Assembly (NCBI GenBank): GCA_003697085.1
Contig: RFFU01000036.1
Coordinates: 1 to 15,439 of the forward strand
Reading direction: 5' to 3'
DNA: 15,439 bases
DNA from: Candidatus Hydrogenedentota bacterium
GTDB lineage: Bacteria; UBA8481; J006
Positions 1 through 8,158 of the stretch are shown here, one piece after another (the first letter of the stretch is position 1; every line of letters starts with the position of its first letter). Below the pieces are notes generated by a model that was not told where the DNA came from, did no database searches, and saw only the letters and a program-made list of their open reading frames with translations. The translations under genes and the position numbers were made by a program.

Positions 1-93
1 GAAGAGATGCGCTCCGGCCAACAAAAGAATCACGAAAGTCGTCCCCTCGAGAAACCGTCTCGACGTGCTCTTTTCCACGCTCACCTTCCTCAT
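1..93 (-). CDS. N-terminus of an unidentified membrane protein (runs off left edge)
   Basis: Reading leftwards from the ATG at 93-91, 31 codons stay open to the window edge. The product starts MRKVSVEKSTSRRF, a basic, Ser/Thr-rich leader, followed by a hydrophobic stretch (FVILLLAGAHLF) that looks like the first half of a membrane segment or an uncleaved signal anchor. The ATG shares an ATGA overlap with the TGA of the upstream membrane/MBL fusion gene (90-92). That is a classic sign of translational coupling and supports both this start and co-transcription. No strong Shine-Dalgarno is visible (GAGGCGG lies just upstream), which fits initiation by coupling. Family cannot be judged from 31 residues. 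Confidence 0.6.
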   Translation of the reverse strand, partial: MRKVSVEKSTSRRFLEGTTFVILLLAGAHLF

Positions 94-3000
94 CGATCCG
101 CCTCGATCCGGTAAATCGACGGCTTCTCCGCCGGGAAATAACGAGCGACCTTTCGCCCGTGTCCGGGAATCACAAACCAAAGTCCGGCCGCGTTCGCAAG
201 CATTCTCTCACGAATCCGTGTATTCGCGGCGGAATCGGCGGCGGTTCCCACGACGAGATTCCGAAAGAGGTTGTCGTAAACCATCACCTCGTCACCCGCA
301 AGCCAGACTTTTCCGACATCGGCCTCGACGGCGACAACCTGCGAACCCGGCGTATGACCGCCGGCGGGAATGAGCGAGACGCCGGAGGCGATCTCGGTTT
401 CCCCATCGACGAGGCGCAGGCGCCCCTCCCCGGCGATCTCTTCCAGAACCTCCAGCGTCTTCCGATCGACACCGTGAACGCGCTCCCGCTCGTTTTCGGC
501 AAATCCCGCGCGCGCCCATTCGTATTCCTTCCTCTGGAGCCAGACGCGCGCTTCCGAAAACCGTCCCACCGCGCCCGCGTGGTCCCAATGAAGATGCGTC
601 AAAACGAGGTCCGTCACCGCATCCCGCGGGACACCGATCTCCCTCAACAACGTCTCGACCCGCCGGAAATGCCGGATCCGCCACCGCCGCGCGTCCTTTC
701 GACGGAGAAATCCGCAATCAACGAGAATCGTCCGATCCGTGCCGCGAATCAACCATGCATACCATCCCGCGCGTTCTCTTCCCCTCTCCGCTCCGGCATA
801 GAGGTTCTTCCGAGCCATCCTCGATTCTCCGTACTTCAGGGCAAGAACACGCCAGGCATTCCCGCCGGCCGGGCCGGAGCGTGGAGTGGTCGCGGAGGGA
901 AGGAGAACGCTGAGGAGAAGGAGCGCGGGAAGGCCGAACCCCAGTCCCACCCCCGCGCGGCGCATCGAAGCGGTTCCGCGGGAATCGAGAAAGAAGAGCA
1001 GAGCCACGAGAAGATAGAACCCGGCCGCCGCCGAGGCCATCGTCCTGAATCCGAGCATCACCGAAAGGTTCAAGGCCAAGGGCACCGCCAGAGCAGACGT
1101 AACTCCGTTGATCGCAAAGAGAATCGGAGTGTGACGCTCGTGCTCCCTCGCCTGCGCCGCGTGGAGAACGGCGGCGAAGGGTATCCCCATCAGGAAAGAA
1201 AGCGGGGCGAGAGCCGCGAGATTCACGGCGCTCCGGATTCCCGACGGCGAAGAGGAGAAGAATTCGAACACCGCGCCCGCGTAAGCAGGGAATCCGACGG
1301 CCAAAAGGAAGATCGCGGGAGGAACGAGGATCAAGATCGCGGGAGAGATGTGAGAAGCCAGCCGACTGCCCAACGAGGAAAACACAAGCATTCCGCCGAG
1401 AACGACAGCCAGCGAGACCGTTGGAGAGCCGAGAAAGCGTTCGCAGATCTGGAAGAGCGCGATCTCGATCAGAAGATAGGCCAGTCCGGTCAGAAGAGCA
1501 ATCGCCGAGAGAAGTCCCGCGGAAAAGTGTGTCTCCCTCGAAGAATTCCGCAGGCAAAGAGCAATCCCGACGGCGATCAGAAGAACGGCCGGAATCGCGA
1601 CGGGGAGGAGCGCCTCGCGGAGTTCCTTCCGGCTCGGATCGACGAAAAACGGAAACGGACGGTCGTCGGTCGCGGGAACGAGGTTGTAGCGCGCTCGGGT
1701 CGCCTCGCTCAAGCGTCCCTCGATGACTCGGGCGATCGTATTGTCCAGATTCGCTCCGGGAAAATAGAGCGGCGTGCAGACGGCCGTGTGGATCGGTCCC
1801 AGAGTCCCGCCCGCCGCTTTCTCCCGCTCCTTGATCCGATTCACGTCATCCAGCCATTTCCGAAACCGTGCGATCTCCGGTTCGGTCAAGGAACTCTTCT
1901 TCACGAGAATCTGGTAATACCGGTTCTTCCGCGTCGTCCACGAGAAGGCCAAAAGATGCCGTTCGGGCTCGGACACGCCGAGACGGACGAGCGCCTCCCG
2001 CAACGTCAAAAGCATCTTCCAGACGGGGGCTTCGCGGGAAGGACGGTTGACGGGCTCCTCGATCGAGAGAAATCCGCGATCCGTGAGATGTTCGAGAAGC
2101 GCCTTCCCCGCCTCGACCGTATGAAGATATTCCGGTGACGGAGACAATCCAGAGTATTTCCCGCGGGCGAAGTGCGTGTTGAGAAGCGTGATGAAGTCAT
2201 ACCGCTTTTCGGAGCGATCGAGAAATGTCCGACCGTCGATCATTTCCGTCTGAATATCGCCGAAGACGTGAAGGATCTTCCGGCCGAGTTTTCCGTTGAG
2301 AACACGCAAGACGGCCTCGTTGATCTCGACCCCCTCGACCTCGCCGCCGAGATTCACCGCTGTCTTCGTTACGCCTTCGCCGGAAAGTCCGATGATCAGA
2401 ACTGAAGGAGAATCGATTAGATTGTAGGGAAGTCGAGGATCGATGCGGTAGGCTTCTTTGCCCAGAATCCGCAACGTGTCGATCGTCCGACCGTTCTCCT
2501 TGAACTTGAAATAGATGCTTCCCCGTTCCCTCCAGACGACATCGATACGCCCCGCCAGGCTCGATGCCGAGGCGACGAGCGCTCCATTCGGGTAATCCTT
2601 AGCGTAGAGCGGACGCGTCACGGAAAGAAGACGGGTCCGTTGCTGCAATCCCAAGAGGAAAAGAAAGAGAAAGGAAAGCCAGAGATAAGCGCGCCGGAAA
2701 CGTTTTTCGTCTTCTCCAGCACCGTGCGCCGCCTCACCCGAGGAAGAGGCAGCCGCCATCCGAGTGAAGAGAAGGGGGAAAAAAGCAGCCAGAGACGCCA
2801 GAAAGAGGAAGGCCCCCTCTTCCTGCATGATGCGCACGATCGGATCAGCCAGCGCCGCACCCAGAGCCGCGCCGGCCAAGTCCGCGGCGTAGATGCGGGG
2901 ACCGTAAAACCGCCGGAGAAACGTCGTCGTGATGAAACCACAGAGGAGGAAGGGAGGAAGAAGAAAGAGAGCCGCGAGGTACGGATATTTTCCGGCTGCC

Positions 3001-4088
3001 GAGGCGGCACCCAGCGCGGCGGGCAAGAAGAACGGAAGAAGAAGGAACGCGGCACTCAGAAATTGCTCGCTTTCTCCTCCTGCCGGTGCCTTCGGAGGAA
3101 AGGCCGCCGCAAACGCACCGACACTGATTCCGAAGAGCGCGATCGCCACGGCGGAAGTCGCCGTAACGTAATCCGCCGAGACCATCAGGACTTGGAAGAG
3201 GACAAGCTCGAGATCGATGGCAAGGAACGCCGTCAGACCCGTGAGGAGAAGGATCCGCCTGGGAGGCTTCTCAACCGGTCGACACGATTCGAGCAATGAA
3301 GTCCCTTTCCCCGACGACGACTTCTCCGACTCCCGCGTTTCTTGCTCGGCGCCTTCCCGGGATCCGTTTTGAAGAAGTATCTCCGGAACCGCGACGCATC
3401 TCGAAAGACGAAGGGAAAAATCGACGAGATGGATCGCGGCGAAGAGGAGAATCTCCCCTTTTATGAGTGCGGGAAGGAGGTGGGTGTTTGCGATCCACGG
3501 CGGATAAAGATGGGTTATAAGCACAAGGAGAAGGAGTAAGAAAAGGGAGTTGTTTTCGTGTTTCGAAAAGCGATCCGGCAGGGCGGCGATGGCGCGCGAT
3601 GCGAGGCGATGGAGAATCCAAAGGGCTGCGGCGGAGAAGAGCAGAAGGTGATAGGGGCCGCGCAAGAGACCGATCGCGTCGAGCCGATGCCAGGAATCGA
3701 AGAGTGTCGTCGGAAAGAAACCGAGGCGGACCGACCAGCGGGAGAACTCCGAGAAGGAGAGAAGGAAGCACGCGGCGGCGGCAAGAGCGCATTCCGAGCG
3801 AAAACCGAGAACGTTCCGTACGGAAGAAGAGGAACCAGGGGGCGAATTCGAAGAATCGCCAGGGGAACACGCGTCATTGCCAGCGCGGTTCCGCGCGGCA
3901 AGAAAGAGGAGCCCGGCGGCGGCGAAGAGTGCGGAAATGACCCAGGATCCGAGGCTGAGCTGCCGGCCGAAATTGAAGTAGGAATGCCGTCCCTGTCCCC
4001 AACGATACTCGGGAAAGAGAAGATGCATCCCCCCCAGAAGAAAAGGTGTCATTCTTACAATTTGACACTTTCGGAACGAGCGCGTCAT
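90..4088 (-). CDS. Polytopic membrane protein with spermidine-synthase-like SAM domain fused to a C-terminal metallo-beta-lactamase domain
   Basis: Up to 1,332 residues. About five membrane segments lie in residues 45-230 and several more in 278-485. A Rossmann-like SAM-binding domain covers about 500-735 (VLIIGLSGEG at 563-572; acidic VEIN at 587-590 for ribose contact). More membrane segments run 827-1065. A full metallo-beta-lactamase domain follows from about 1076 to the end, with all expected metal ligands: HLHWDH 1165-1170, His1245 in AGGHTPGS, Asp1266, His1310 in PGHG. The MBL part most resembles lactonase/glyoxalase-II-like hydrolases. The SAM part has LLNTH (635-639) where true spermidine synthases carry catalytic acidic residues after the YD-hydrophobic strand, so polyamine synthesis is doubtful. 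The start is uncertain: ATG 4088, ATG 4052 and ATG 4028 are all possible and none has a good ribosome site. The reading frame is uninterrupted for 4 kb, unlike the two upstream genes. Substrate unknown. Confidence 0.85.
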   Translation of the reverse strand: MTRSFRKCQIVRMTPFLLGGMHLLFPEYRWGQGRHSYFNFGRQLSLGSWVISALFAAAGLLFLAARNRAGNDACSPGDSSNSPPGSSSSVRNVLGFRSECALAAAACFLLSFSEFSRWSVRLGFFPTTLFDSWHRLDAIGLLRGPYHLLLFSAAALWILHRLASRAIAALPDRFSKHENNSLFLLLLLVLITHLYPPWIANTHLLPALIKGEILLFAAIHLVDFSLRLSRCVAVPEILLQNGSREGAEQETRESEKSSSGKGTSLLESCRPVEKPPRRILLLTGLTAFLAIDLELVLFQVLMVSADYVTATSAVAIALFGISVGAFAAAFPPKAPAGGESEQFLSAAFLLLPFFLPAALGAASAAGKYPYLAALFLLPPFLLCGFITTTFLRRFYGPRIYAADLAGAALGAALADPIVRIMQEEGAFLFLASLAAFFPLLFTRMAAASSSGEAAHGAGEDEKRFRRAYLWLSFLFLFLLGLQQRTRLLSVTRPLYAKDYPNGALVASASSLAGRIDVVWRERGSIYFKFKENGRTIDTLRILGKEAYRIDPRLPYNLIDSPSVLIIGLSGEGVTKTAVNLGGEVEGVEINEAVLRVLNGKLGRKILHVFGDIQTEMIDGRTFLDRSEKRYDFITLLNTHFARGKYSGLSPSPEYLHTVEAGKALLEHLTDRGFLSIEEPVNRPSREAPVWKMLLTLREALVRLGVSEPERHLLAFSWTTRKNRYYQILVKKSSLTEPEIARFRKWLDDVNRIKEREKAAGGTLGPIHTAVCTPLYFPGANLDNTIARVIEGRLSEATRARYNLVPATDDRPFPFFVDPSRKELREALLPVAIPAVLLIAVGIALCLRNSSRETHFSAGLLSAIALLTGLAYLLIEIALFQICERFLGSPTVSLAVVLGGMLVFSSLGSRLASHISPAILILVPPAIFLLAVGFPAYAGAVFEFFSSSPSGIRSAVNLAALAPLSFLMGIPFAAVLHAAQAREHERHTPILFAINGVTSALAVPLALNLSVMLGFRTMASAAAGFYLLVALLFFLDSRGTASMRRAGVGLGFGLPALLLLSVLLPSATTPRSGPAGGNAWRVLALKYGESRMARKNLYAGAERGRERAGWYAWLIRGTDRTILVDCGFLRRKDARRWRIRHFRRVETLLREIGVPRDAVTDLVLTHLHWDHAGAVGRFSEARVWLQRKEYEWARAGFAENERERVHGVDRKTLEVLEEIAGEGRLRLVDGETEIASGVSLIPAGGHTPGSQVVAVEADVGKVWLAGDEVMVYDNLFRNLVVGTAADSAANTRIRERMLANAAGLWFVIPGHGRKVARYFPAEKPSIYRIEADR
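4046..4068. promoter_or_regulatory. Operator-like inverted repeat GTGTCA-N11-TGACAC at the start of the membrane/MBL gene
   Basis: Half-sites GTGTCA (4046-4051) and TGACAC (4063-4068) form a perfect 6+6 dyad with an 11-nt spacer. Flanking A's at 4043-4044 pair with T's at 4070-4071, giving AAgGTGTCA-N11-TGACACtTT. One possible start codon of the downstream gene (ATG 4052-4050) lies partly in the left half-site. The 9-mer TTTGACACT recurs at 4295-4303, and ATGACAC occurs near 4151. The geometry suits a dimeric repressor, but that is inference; the repeat could be chance in a short spacer. Confidence 0.3.
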
Positions 4089-4422
4089 TCCCTCATTTTT
4101 TCAGTTTCGGAACGGGGAGACAAAAGAAATCAGACCACGGAAAGCGCGAAATGACACGGAAAAAGAGAAAGGCAAAAGTCAGAAGGAAAAAGGAAAAGGG
4201 GAAGAAAAATGAAACGGGTGCCGAGAGAAGGAACTCTGGCAGGAAGCCATCGGAGAGAAGGGAAAAGGGGGGGTAAAGAAAAGGGAGGCGGGGGTTTGAC
4301 ACTGGGACACTTTGTCGTAGAGGGGAAACCGAGCAAAGCCCGCCTGCCTACCGGCGGCCAAGGCCCTAATCCCTGTCATTCCGAGGAGGTCGGAGGCGGC
4401 GAAGGCCGTAGCCGAAAGCGGA
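4089..4422. other. Intergenic spacer with strong purine/pyrimidine strand asymmetry and a dispersed-repeat fragment
   Basis: No convincing gene. From about 4130 to 4295 the plus strand is almost entirely purine (long A/G runs such as GGGAAAAGGGGGGG), so the minus strand, which is the direction of transcription here, would carry a C/U-rich leader before the membrane/MBL gene. Short Phe/Leu/Ser/Pro-rich minus-strand frames follow from this composition. Its right end (4342-4397) holds two short sequences also present in the 13.7-13.9 kb spacer. There is no stem followed by a T-run that would end the upstream operon. Confidence 0.5.
4342..4397. repeat. Fragment of a dispersed intergenic repeat
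   Basis: Two blocks match the spacer near 13.7-13.9 kb. The 24 nt at 4374-4397 equal the reverse complement of 13714-13737 except for one base. The 18 nt at 4342-4359 (core GCCTGCCTACC) equal 13882-13899 except for one base, in the same orientation. Both copies are outside genes. Two separately arranged matches at that length are not expected by chance and point to a genome-wide small repeat family (REP/MITE-like). Only two copies are visible here. Confidence 0.55.
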
Positions 4423-5199
4423 TCAGAAAAGATGGAGGAAATCGTGGACGAAGATCATTGGCGCCGGGAGTCCATTGATATTGACCACGGCGACGGAGAG
4501 GATCTCAAGGTTCTTTCCGGCGCCTTCCTTCAAAGAATGGTACTCCGTCTCAAGGATTTTCATTTGACGCGCGGCATGTTCCCGGGCCATTACGAGTAGG
4601 CGAACGTTCTCGGGGATCTTGGCGATTCGTTCACGATCCGGTTTTTTCCACTGTTCCTCGACATCCTCGAGAAACTCGTTGCCTTCCTTTCCTTCGAGCA
4701 CGGCGTTCAGTGCTCCGCAACAATCTGACTCACGAGTATAGCGCATCAACACGCCGAATCGCGATTCGGCCGAGGGGTCCTCGAAGGAGTTCCACTCGGG
4801 AAGGTACATGCGGTCCGTTACCCGGAGGGGGAGAATGACACCACAGTGCGACTGGATCCAGACGATCAGCAATAACGGCCTTCCGCGGTCGAAGTGATCG
4901 ACGGCCAGGTCAAGTATCCCGGCGGGAAAGACAGCGCCAGGCGTGGAGACGATCATCGGAGAGCGTTTCCCATCCGGAAGAGGGCGAAGAGACCGCGCGA
5001 TTTCCAGTACTCGGTCAAGCAAGCGGGCTCGACGAAAGAGATTCACAGTTTCCCTGGGATTTCGTTTCATCCGTTCCGGGGCGTCCTTCAGCTGCTCTTC
5101 GAGAAAGGCAAGGTCTTCCTTGTCGGGAAGGGAATCGGGATCAAACGCTGCGGCGGCCAATTCCGTCGCCTTCTTGATCCTGTTCCAGAATTCAGCCAT
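4423..5199 (-). CDS. Unrecognised 258-residue protein, last gene of the flotillin/ATPase operon
   Basis: I do not recognise the family. The start at ATG 5199 is chosen over an upstream in-frame start at 5232 because GGAGGTGA sits five bases before it. The product begins MAEFWNRIKKATELAAAAFD. It has no signal peptide or membrane segment and looks like a soluble mixed alpha/beta protein: a helical, charged first 85 residues, a hydrophobic core around residues 95-130 (PLLLIVWIQSHCGVILPL), a Cys pair in SDCCGAL near 170, and a terminal strand-rich part ending VHDFLHLF. It overlaps the ATPase 3' end by 8 nt (stop of that gene at 5192-5194), so it is probably translated by coupling and works with the ATPase, perhaps as an adaptor. 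It is undamaged, unlike its two upstream neighbours, and ends at TGA. Confidence 0.8.
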   Translation of the reverse strand: MAEFWNRIKKATELAAAAFDPDSLPDKEDLAFLEEQLKDAPERMKRNPRETVNLFRRARLLDRVLEIARSLRPLPDGKRSPMIVSTPGAVFPAGILDLAVDHFDRGRPLLLIVWIQSHCGVILPLRVTDRMYLPEWNSFEDPSAESRFGVLMRYTRESDCCGALNAVLEGKEGNEFLEDVEEQWKKPDRERIAKIPENVRLLVMAREHAARQMKILETEYHSLKEGAGKNLEILSVAVVNINGLPAPMIFVHDFLHLF

Positions 5200-8101
5200 C
5201 GGAATCACCTCCTCCAGGATCAAGAGTGACACGGAGTACGGAATACGCCGCGAACCGTTCGTGCGGATTCACGATCGTAAACGGCAGTTCCTCGATCACG
5301 GTTTCCTTCAACCCGCGATTCGTAATCACGCCCCACGTGATCCTCAAAAGCGCCTCGTTGGACGAGAGAACGCGGAATTCCACCTCCTCCGCCTCATGCT
5401 CCACCCCTTGCGCCTGTTTGTCCTCCAGCACGGTGCGATTATCGACCTTCTGACCGTCATACATGATGACCGGATGGTCCTCGTCGTGAATGTAAATGTA
5501 GGCGCCTTTCTGAAACCCGTATCCTCGAATCCGATACTCGCGCGGTTCAAACTCTCTCGTCTGTCCGAGAGGAATAAGGAGACGATCCTCATATTCTCCG
5601 ACGAATTCCGGCATCCCATCCGCGTCTTCATCGCGGGGCAAATCGGGCGGCTTCGTTACGGCCGCTTCGAAGCCACCAGGCCGCTTTTCTTCCGTTCTTT
5701 TCCCACTCGTGGAATCCGCCGTGCCAACCGAGGCTGGGGGAGGGATCACGACGACGGCCGGCTTAATCTGCACCGAGGAGAAGGCCTTTTTGAGGCGTTC
5801 GAGCGTTTCCTCCGGCAATGTCATCTCGACACGGGAGTCCGCGCCTTCTCTGCTCCGCTCCTCCTCCCGGGCCCTTCGTTCTTCCTCGAGCCTCCGCGCC
5901 CGCGTCTCCAACTCCTCGCGCCTCTTCCTCTCCTCCTTCTCCCTCCGGCTTCGTTCTTCCCTCTCCCAGTCCGCGCGCCGATCGAACCATTCCTTAAGGC
6001 TCTCCAAACCCCCGCCGATCGTTTCTCCGATCGCGTCGAGCCCTTCTTTGAAAGAGGCCAGATGAACCGCGACCCGGCCGACGGGATCACTCTCGTCCGT
6101 TTTGGCAAAGAGAAGATTCCGCCAAAAGGTCTTTTTGATCTCTTCCCATCGTTCCTTCTCCGTCTCAGTCAATGTCCCGCAGAGTTCCTTGAACTTCAAA
6201 AGATTCGCCTCGGCTCCGGTTGTCAAGGTCTGAGCCTCATTTCGGTAATGTTCGTCCAGCAGCGCTCGAATCTCCTCCTCGTTCATCACCGGAAGGACGC
6301 GTTCCGCCAGGCGGTTCATATTCCTGTACGATCCCTGGAGTTTGAACGGAGGCTCGGTTCGATACTCGTCAGCCTGGGCGGCGGAGGCAATGTATTCCTG
6401 ATTGACCCGAAGGACGATATCGCGAATCCGCAAGAGGCGCTTCATCACCTCGACCATCTCATTGAGTTCCTCGGGCGCGTACTGGCCTTCGAAGGCGCTG
6501 GAATCGACCGCCCCTCCTTCGGCCATGCGGATAATCGCGATCACATCCCCGCGGCTTCGCTGCGCCAAGCGGGAAAGGATCGGATTCGAGGTGACGGCGT
6601 TCTCGAGGTAGCTCCGGCGAAAGGCCTCCGCATTGGCACTGACGATGTCGCCGAGGTTGTAGGTATCAGCGCGGTTCGCCAGCATATCCGGAATCACGAA
6701 CTTTTTGCCGCTTTCGGTGTACGGATTGCCGGCCATGACGACCATAACCTTCCGGCCGCGCAAGTCGTAGGTTCGGGTCTTCCCTTGAAAGACTCCTTCG
6801 ATCCGCCGTTGAGCGTCGCAAAGGGATATGAACTTCTGGAGAAATTCGGAATTCGTGTGCTGAATATCATCGACGTAAAGCATTACATTGTCGCCCATTT
6901 CGAGCGCGAGGTTGGCCTTTTCGATCTCTTCCCGCGCCGCCGCATTCAGCGCCTCGGCGGGATCGAGCGAAGTTACGGCGTGGCCGAGCGCCGGTCCGTT
7001 GATCTTCATAAAGGTCATCCCCAACCTGTTCGCCACATACTCCATCAACGTCGTCTTCCCATACCCCGGTGGGGAAATCAGCAGAAGCAATCCCAGCCGA
7101 TCGGTCCGTTTTGCGTCCCCCGCTGCGCCGATCTGCTTCGCCATATTGGCCCCGATCAAAGGCAAATAATGTTCGTCGATCAACTGGTTCCGTACGAATG
7201 TCGTCAGAACCCGCGGTTTGAATTCGTCGAGGCGGAGTTCCTCGCGCTTCCGAGCGAGGCATTCCTTCTTTCTGGCAAGGTATTCTCGAAACGCCGGAAC
7301 AGCCTCTCGTTCGAATCGTTCCAGTTTCTCCATAAAGGAAAGATAGTCGAGACGATACGTTCCCTGCCGGATCACGGGATGGGAACCGACCATTCCCTTC
7401 ACGAGTGCCGTGAAGGAGACCGTTCCCTCATCCGTTCCATCACCGAAACCCGGATCTCTTTTTCCCGCATCCTCGTAAAGAAGCATCACGCCGGCCTCGT
7501 CGAGAAAACGGTAATCCAGTGGAACGATTCTCTCTTGTCCCCCAGACACTTCCTCCCTCCCCTCTTTCCTCGCGGTCGGATCATGTTCTGCGGCGACGGG
7601 ATATTCGTTCTCGATCCCGGAGCCGCCTTCACGGCGTCTTTCGGAGGCGAAAAGCGCCAGCCAGTCGCGAATCACGTCCCATTCGGCACGCCGATCGCCC
7701 GCCACGGCTTCGCGAGCCGCGGCGAAGGCCTCCTCCGCACCGCGCTCCCGAAGGTCCTCGTAAAAGATTCGCACGATCTCTTTCGCCGGTCGGCTCGACA
7801 GAAATCTCTCCCCGCTCGAAAGCACCTCAAAGAGGTACTCCGCCGTCTTCTCCGCATCGGCGGGATCGAACCATCCTCCGTTCTCCGCGAAATTCTTGAT
7901 CCGCTTCCACAGTTCCCGGATATAACGCTCCTTTCGTGGTTCAACAGCGAAGGTTCGCTCGGCCCTTCCCGCACTCGTAATTCTGGCCTCCAGCGACGGT
8001 TTCGCTTCCGAATCCTGCCATTCGTTCCAGAAAATCCGGGCCGCAGCGCGGACACGCGGAGCAAACCTGAAGAGACCAATCGTCCGATGAATCCGTGCCA
8101 A
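5192..8101 (-). CDS. AAA+ ATPase module with beta-rich C-terminal tail (third fragment of the giant ATPase)
   Basis: 969 codons counted from TTG 8101, but the frame is open back to the TAG at 8159-8161 and the extra codons (KEGYVKGVHD) look native, so 8101 is not a credible independent start; no ribosome site precedes it. Numbering from 8101: helical region 1-300; Walker A PPGYGKT 344-350; Walker B VMLYVDDIQ 406-414; sensor-1-like VMAGNP 455-460; Arg-bearing ANRADTYNLGD 475-485; sensor-2-like YRNMNRLAERV 592-602. A highly charged Glu/Arg coiled coil spans about 705-755 and a Pro-rich linker about 780-825. The end (about 835-955) is a beta-rich domain I do not recognise. The ATPase core is complete, so purifying selection was acting until recently. 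The product is soluble and cytoplasmic. It ends at TGA, overlapping the next gene. Confidence 0.8.
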   Translation of the reverse strand: MARIHRTIGLFRFAPRVRAAARIFWNEWQDSEAKPSLEARITSAGRAERTFAVEPRKERYIRELWKRIKNFAENGGWFDPADAEKTAEYLFEVLSSGERFLSSRPAKEIVRIFYEDLRERGAEEAFAAAREAVAGDRRAEWDVIRDWLALFASERRREGGSGIENEYPVAAEHDPTARKEGREEVSGGQERIVPLDYRFLDEAGVMLLYEDAGKRDPGFGDGTDEGTVSFTALVKGMVGSHPVIRQGTYRLDYLSFMEKLERFEREAVPAFREYLARKKECLARKREELRLDEFKPRVLTTFVRNQLIDEHYLPLIGANMAKQIGAAGDAKRTDRLGLLLLISPPGYGKTTLMEYVANRLGMTFMKINGPALGHAVTSLDPAEALNAAAREEIEKANLALEMGDNVMLYVDDIQHTNSEFLQKFISLCDAQRRIEGVFQGKTRTYDLRGRKVMVVMAGNPYTESGKKFVIPDMLANRADTYNLGDIVSANAEAFRRSYLENAVTSNPILSRLAQRSRGDVIAIIRMAEGGAVDSSAFEGQYAPEELNEMVEVMKRLLRIRDIVLRVNQEYIASAAQADEYRTEPPFKLQGSYRNMNRLAERVLPVMNEEEIRALLDEHYRNEAQTLTTGAEANLLKFKELCGTLTETEKERWEEIKKTFWRNLLFAKTDESDPVGRVAVHLASFKEGLDAIGETIGGGLESLKEWFDRRADWEREERSRREKEERKRREELETRARRLEEERRAREEERSREGADSRVEMTLPEETLERLKKAFSSVQIKPAVVVIPPPASVGTADSTSGKRTEEKRPGGFEAAVTKPPDLPRDEDADGMPEFVGEYEDRLLIPLGQTREFEPREYRIRGYGFQKGAYIYIHDEDHPVIMYDGQKVDNRTVLEDKQAQGVEHEAEEVEFRVLSSNEALLRITWGVITNRGLKETVIEELPFTIVNPHERFAAYSVLRVTLDPGGGDSDG

Positions 8102-8158
8102 GGGTTCAAGGATCGCGGCCGCATCGAGATCGTGGACGCCTTTGACGTATCCCTCCTT

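Noticed and set aside
159-2138. A plus-strand open frame of 659 codons opposite the MBL/membrane gene
   Set aside because: Arg/Glu/Asp-rich low-complexity product, antisense to clear membrane helices and metal-binding motifs.
4061-4066. TTGACA as a plus-strand -35 promoter element (also at 4296-4301)
   Set aside because: No -10-like sequence at about 17 nt and no plus-strand gene to serve; better explained as part of the TGACAC motif set.
4093-4379. Overlapping short Phe/Leu-rich minus-strand frames that look like membrane peptides
   Set aside because: All three frames are open and hydrophobic because the strand is almost pure pyrimidine; no ribosome site and no continuity with the gene that follows.
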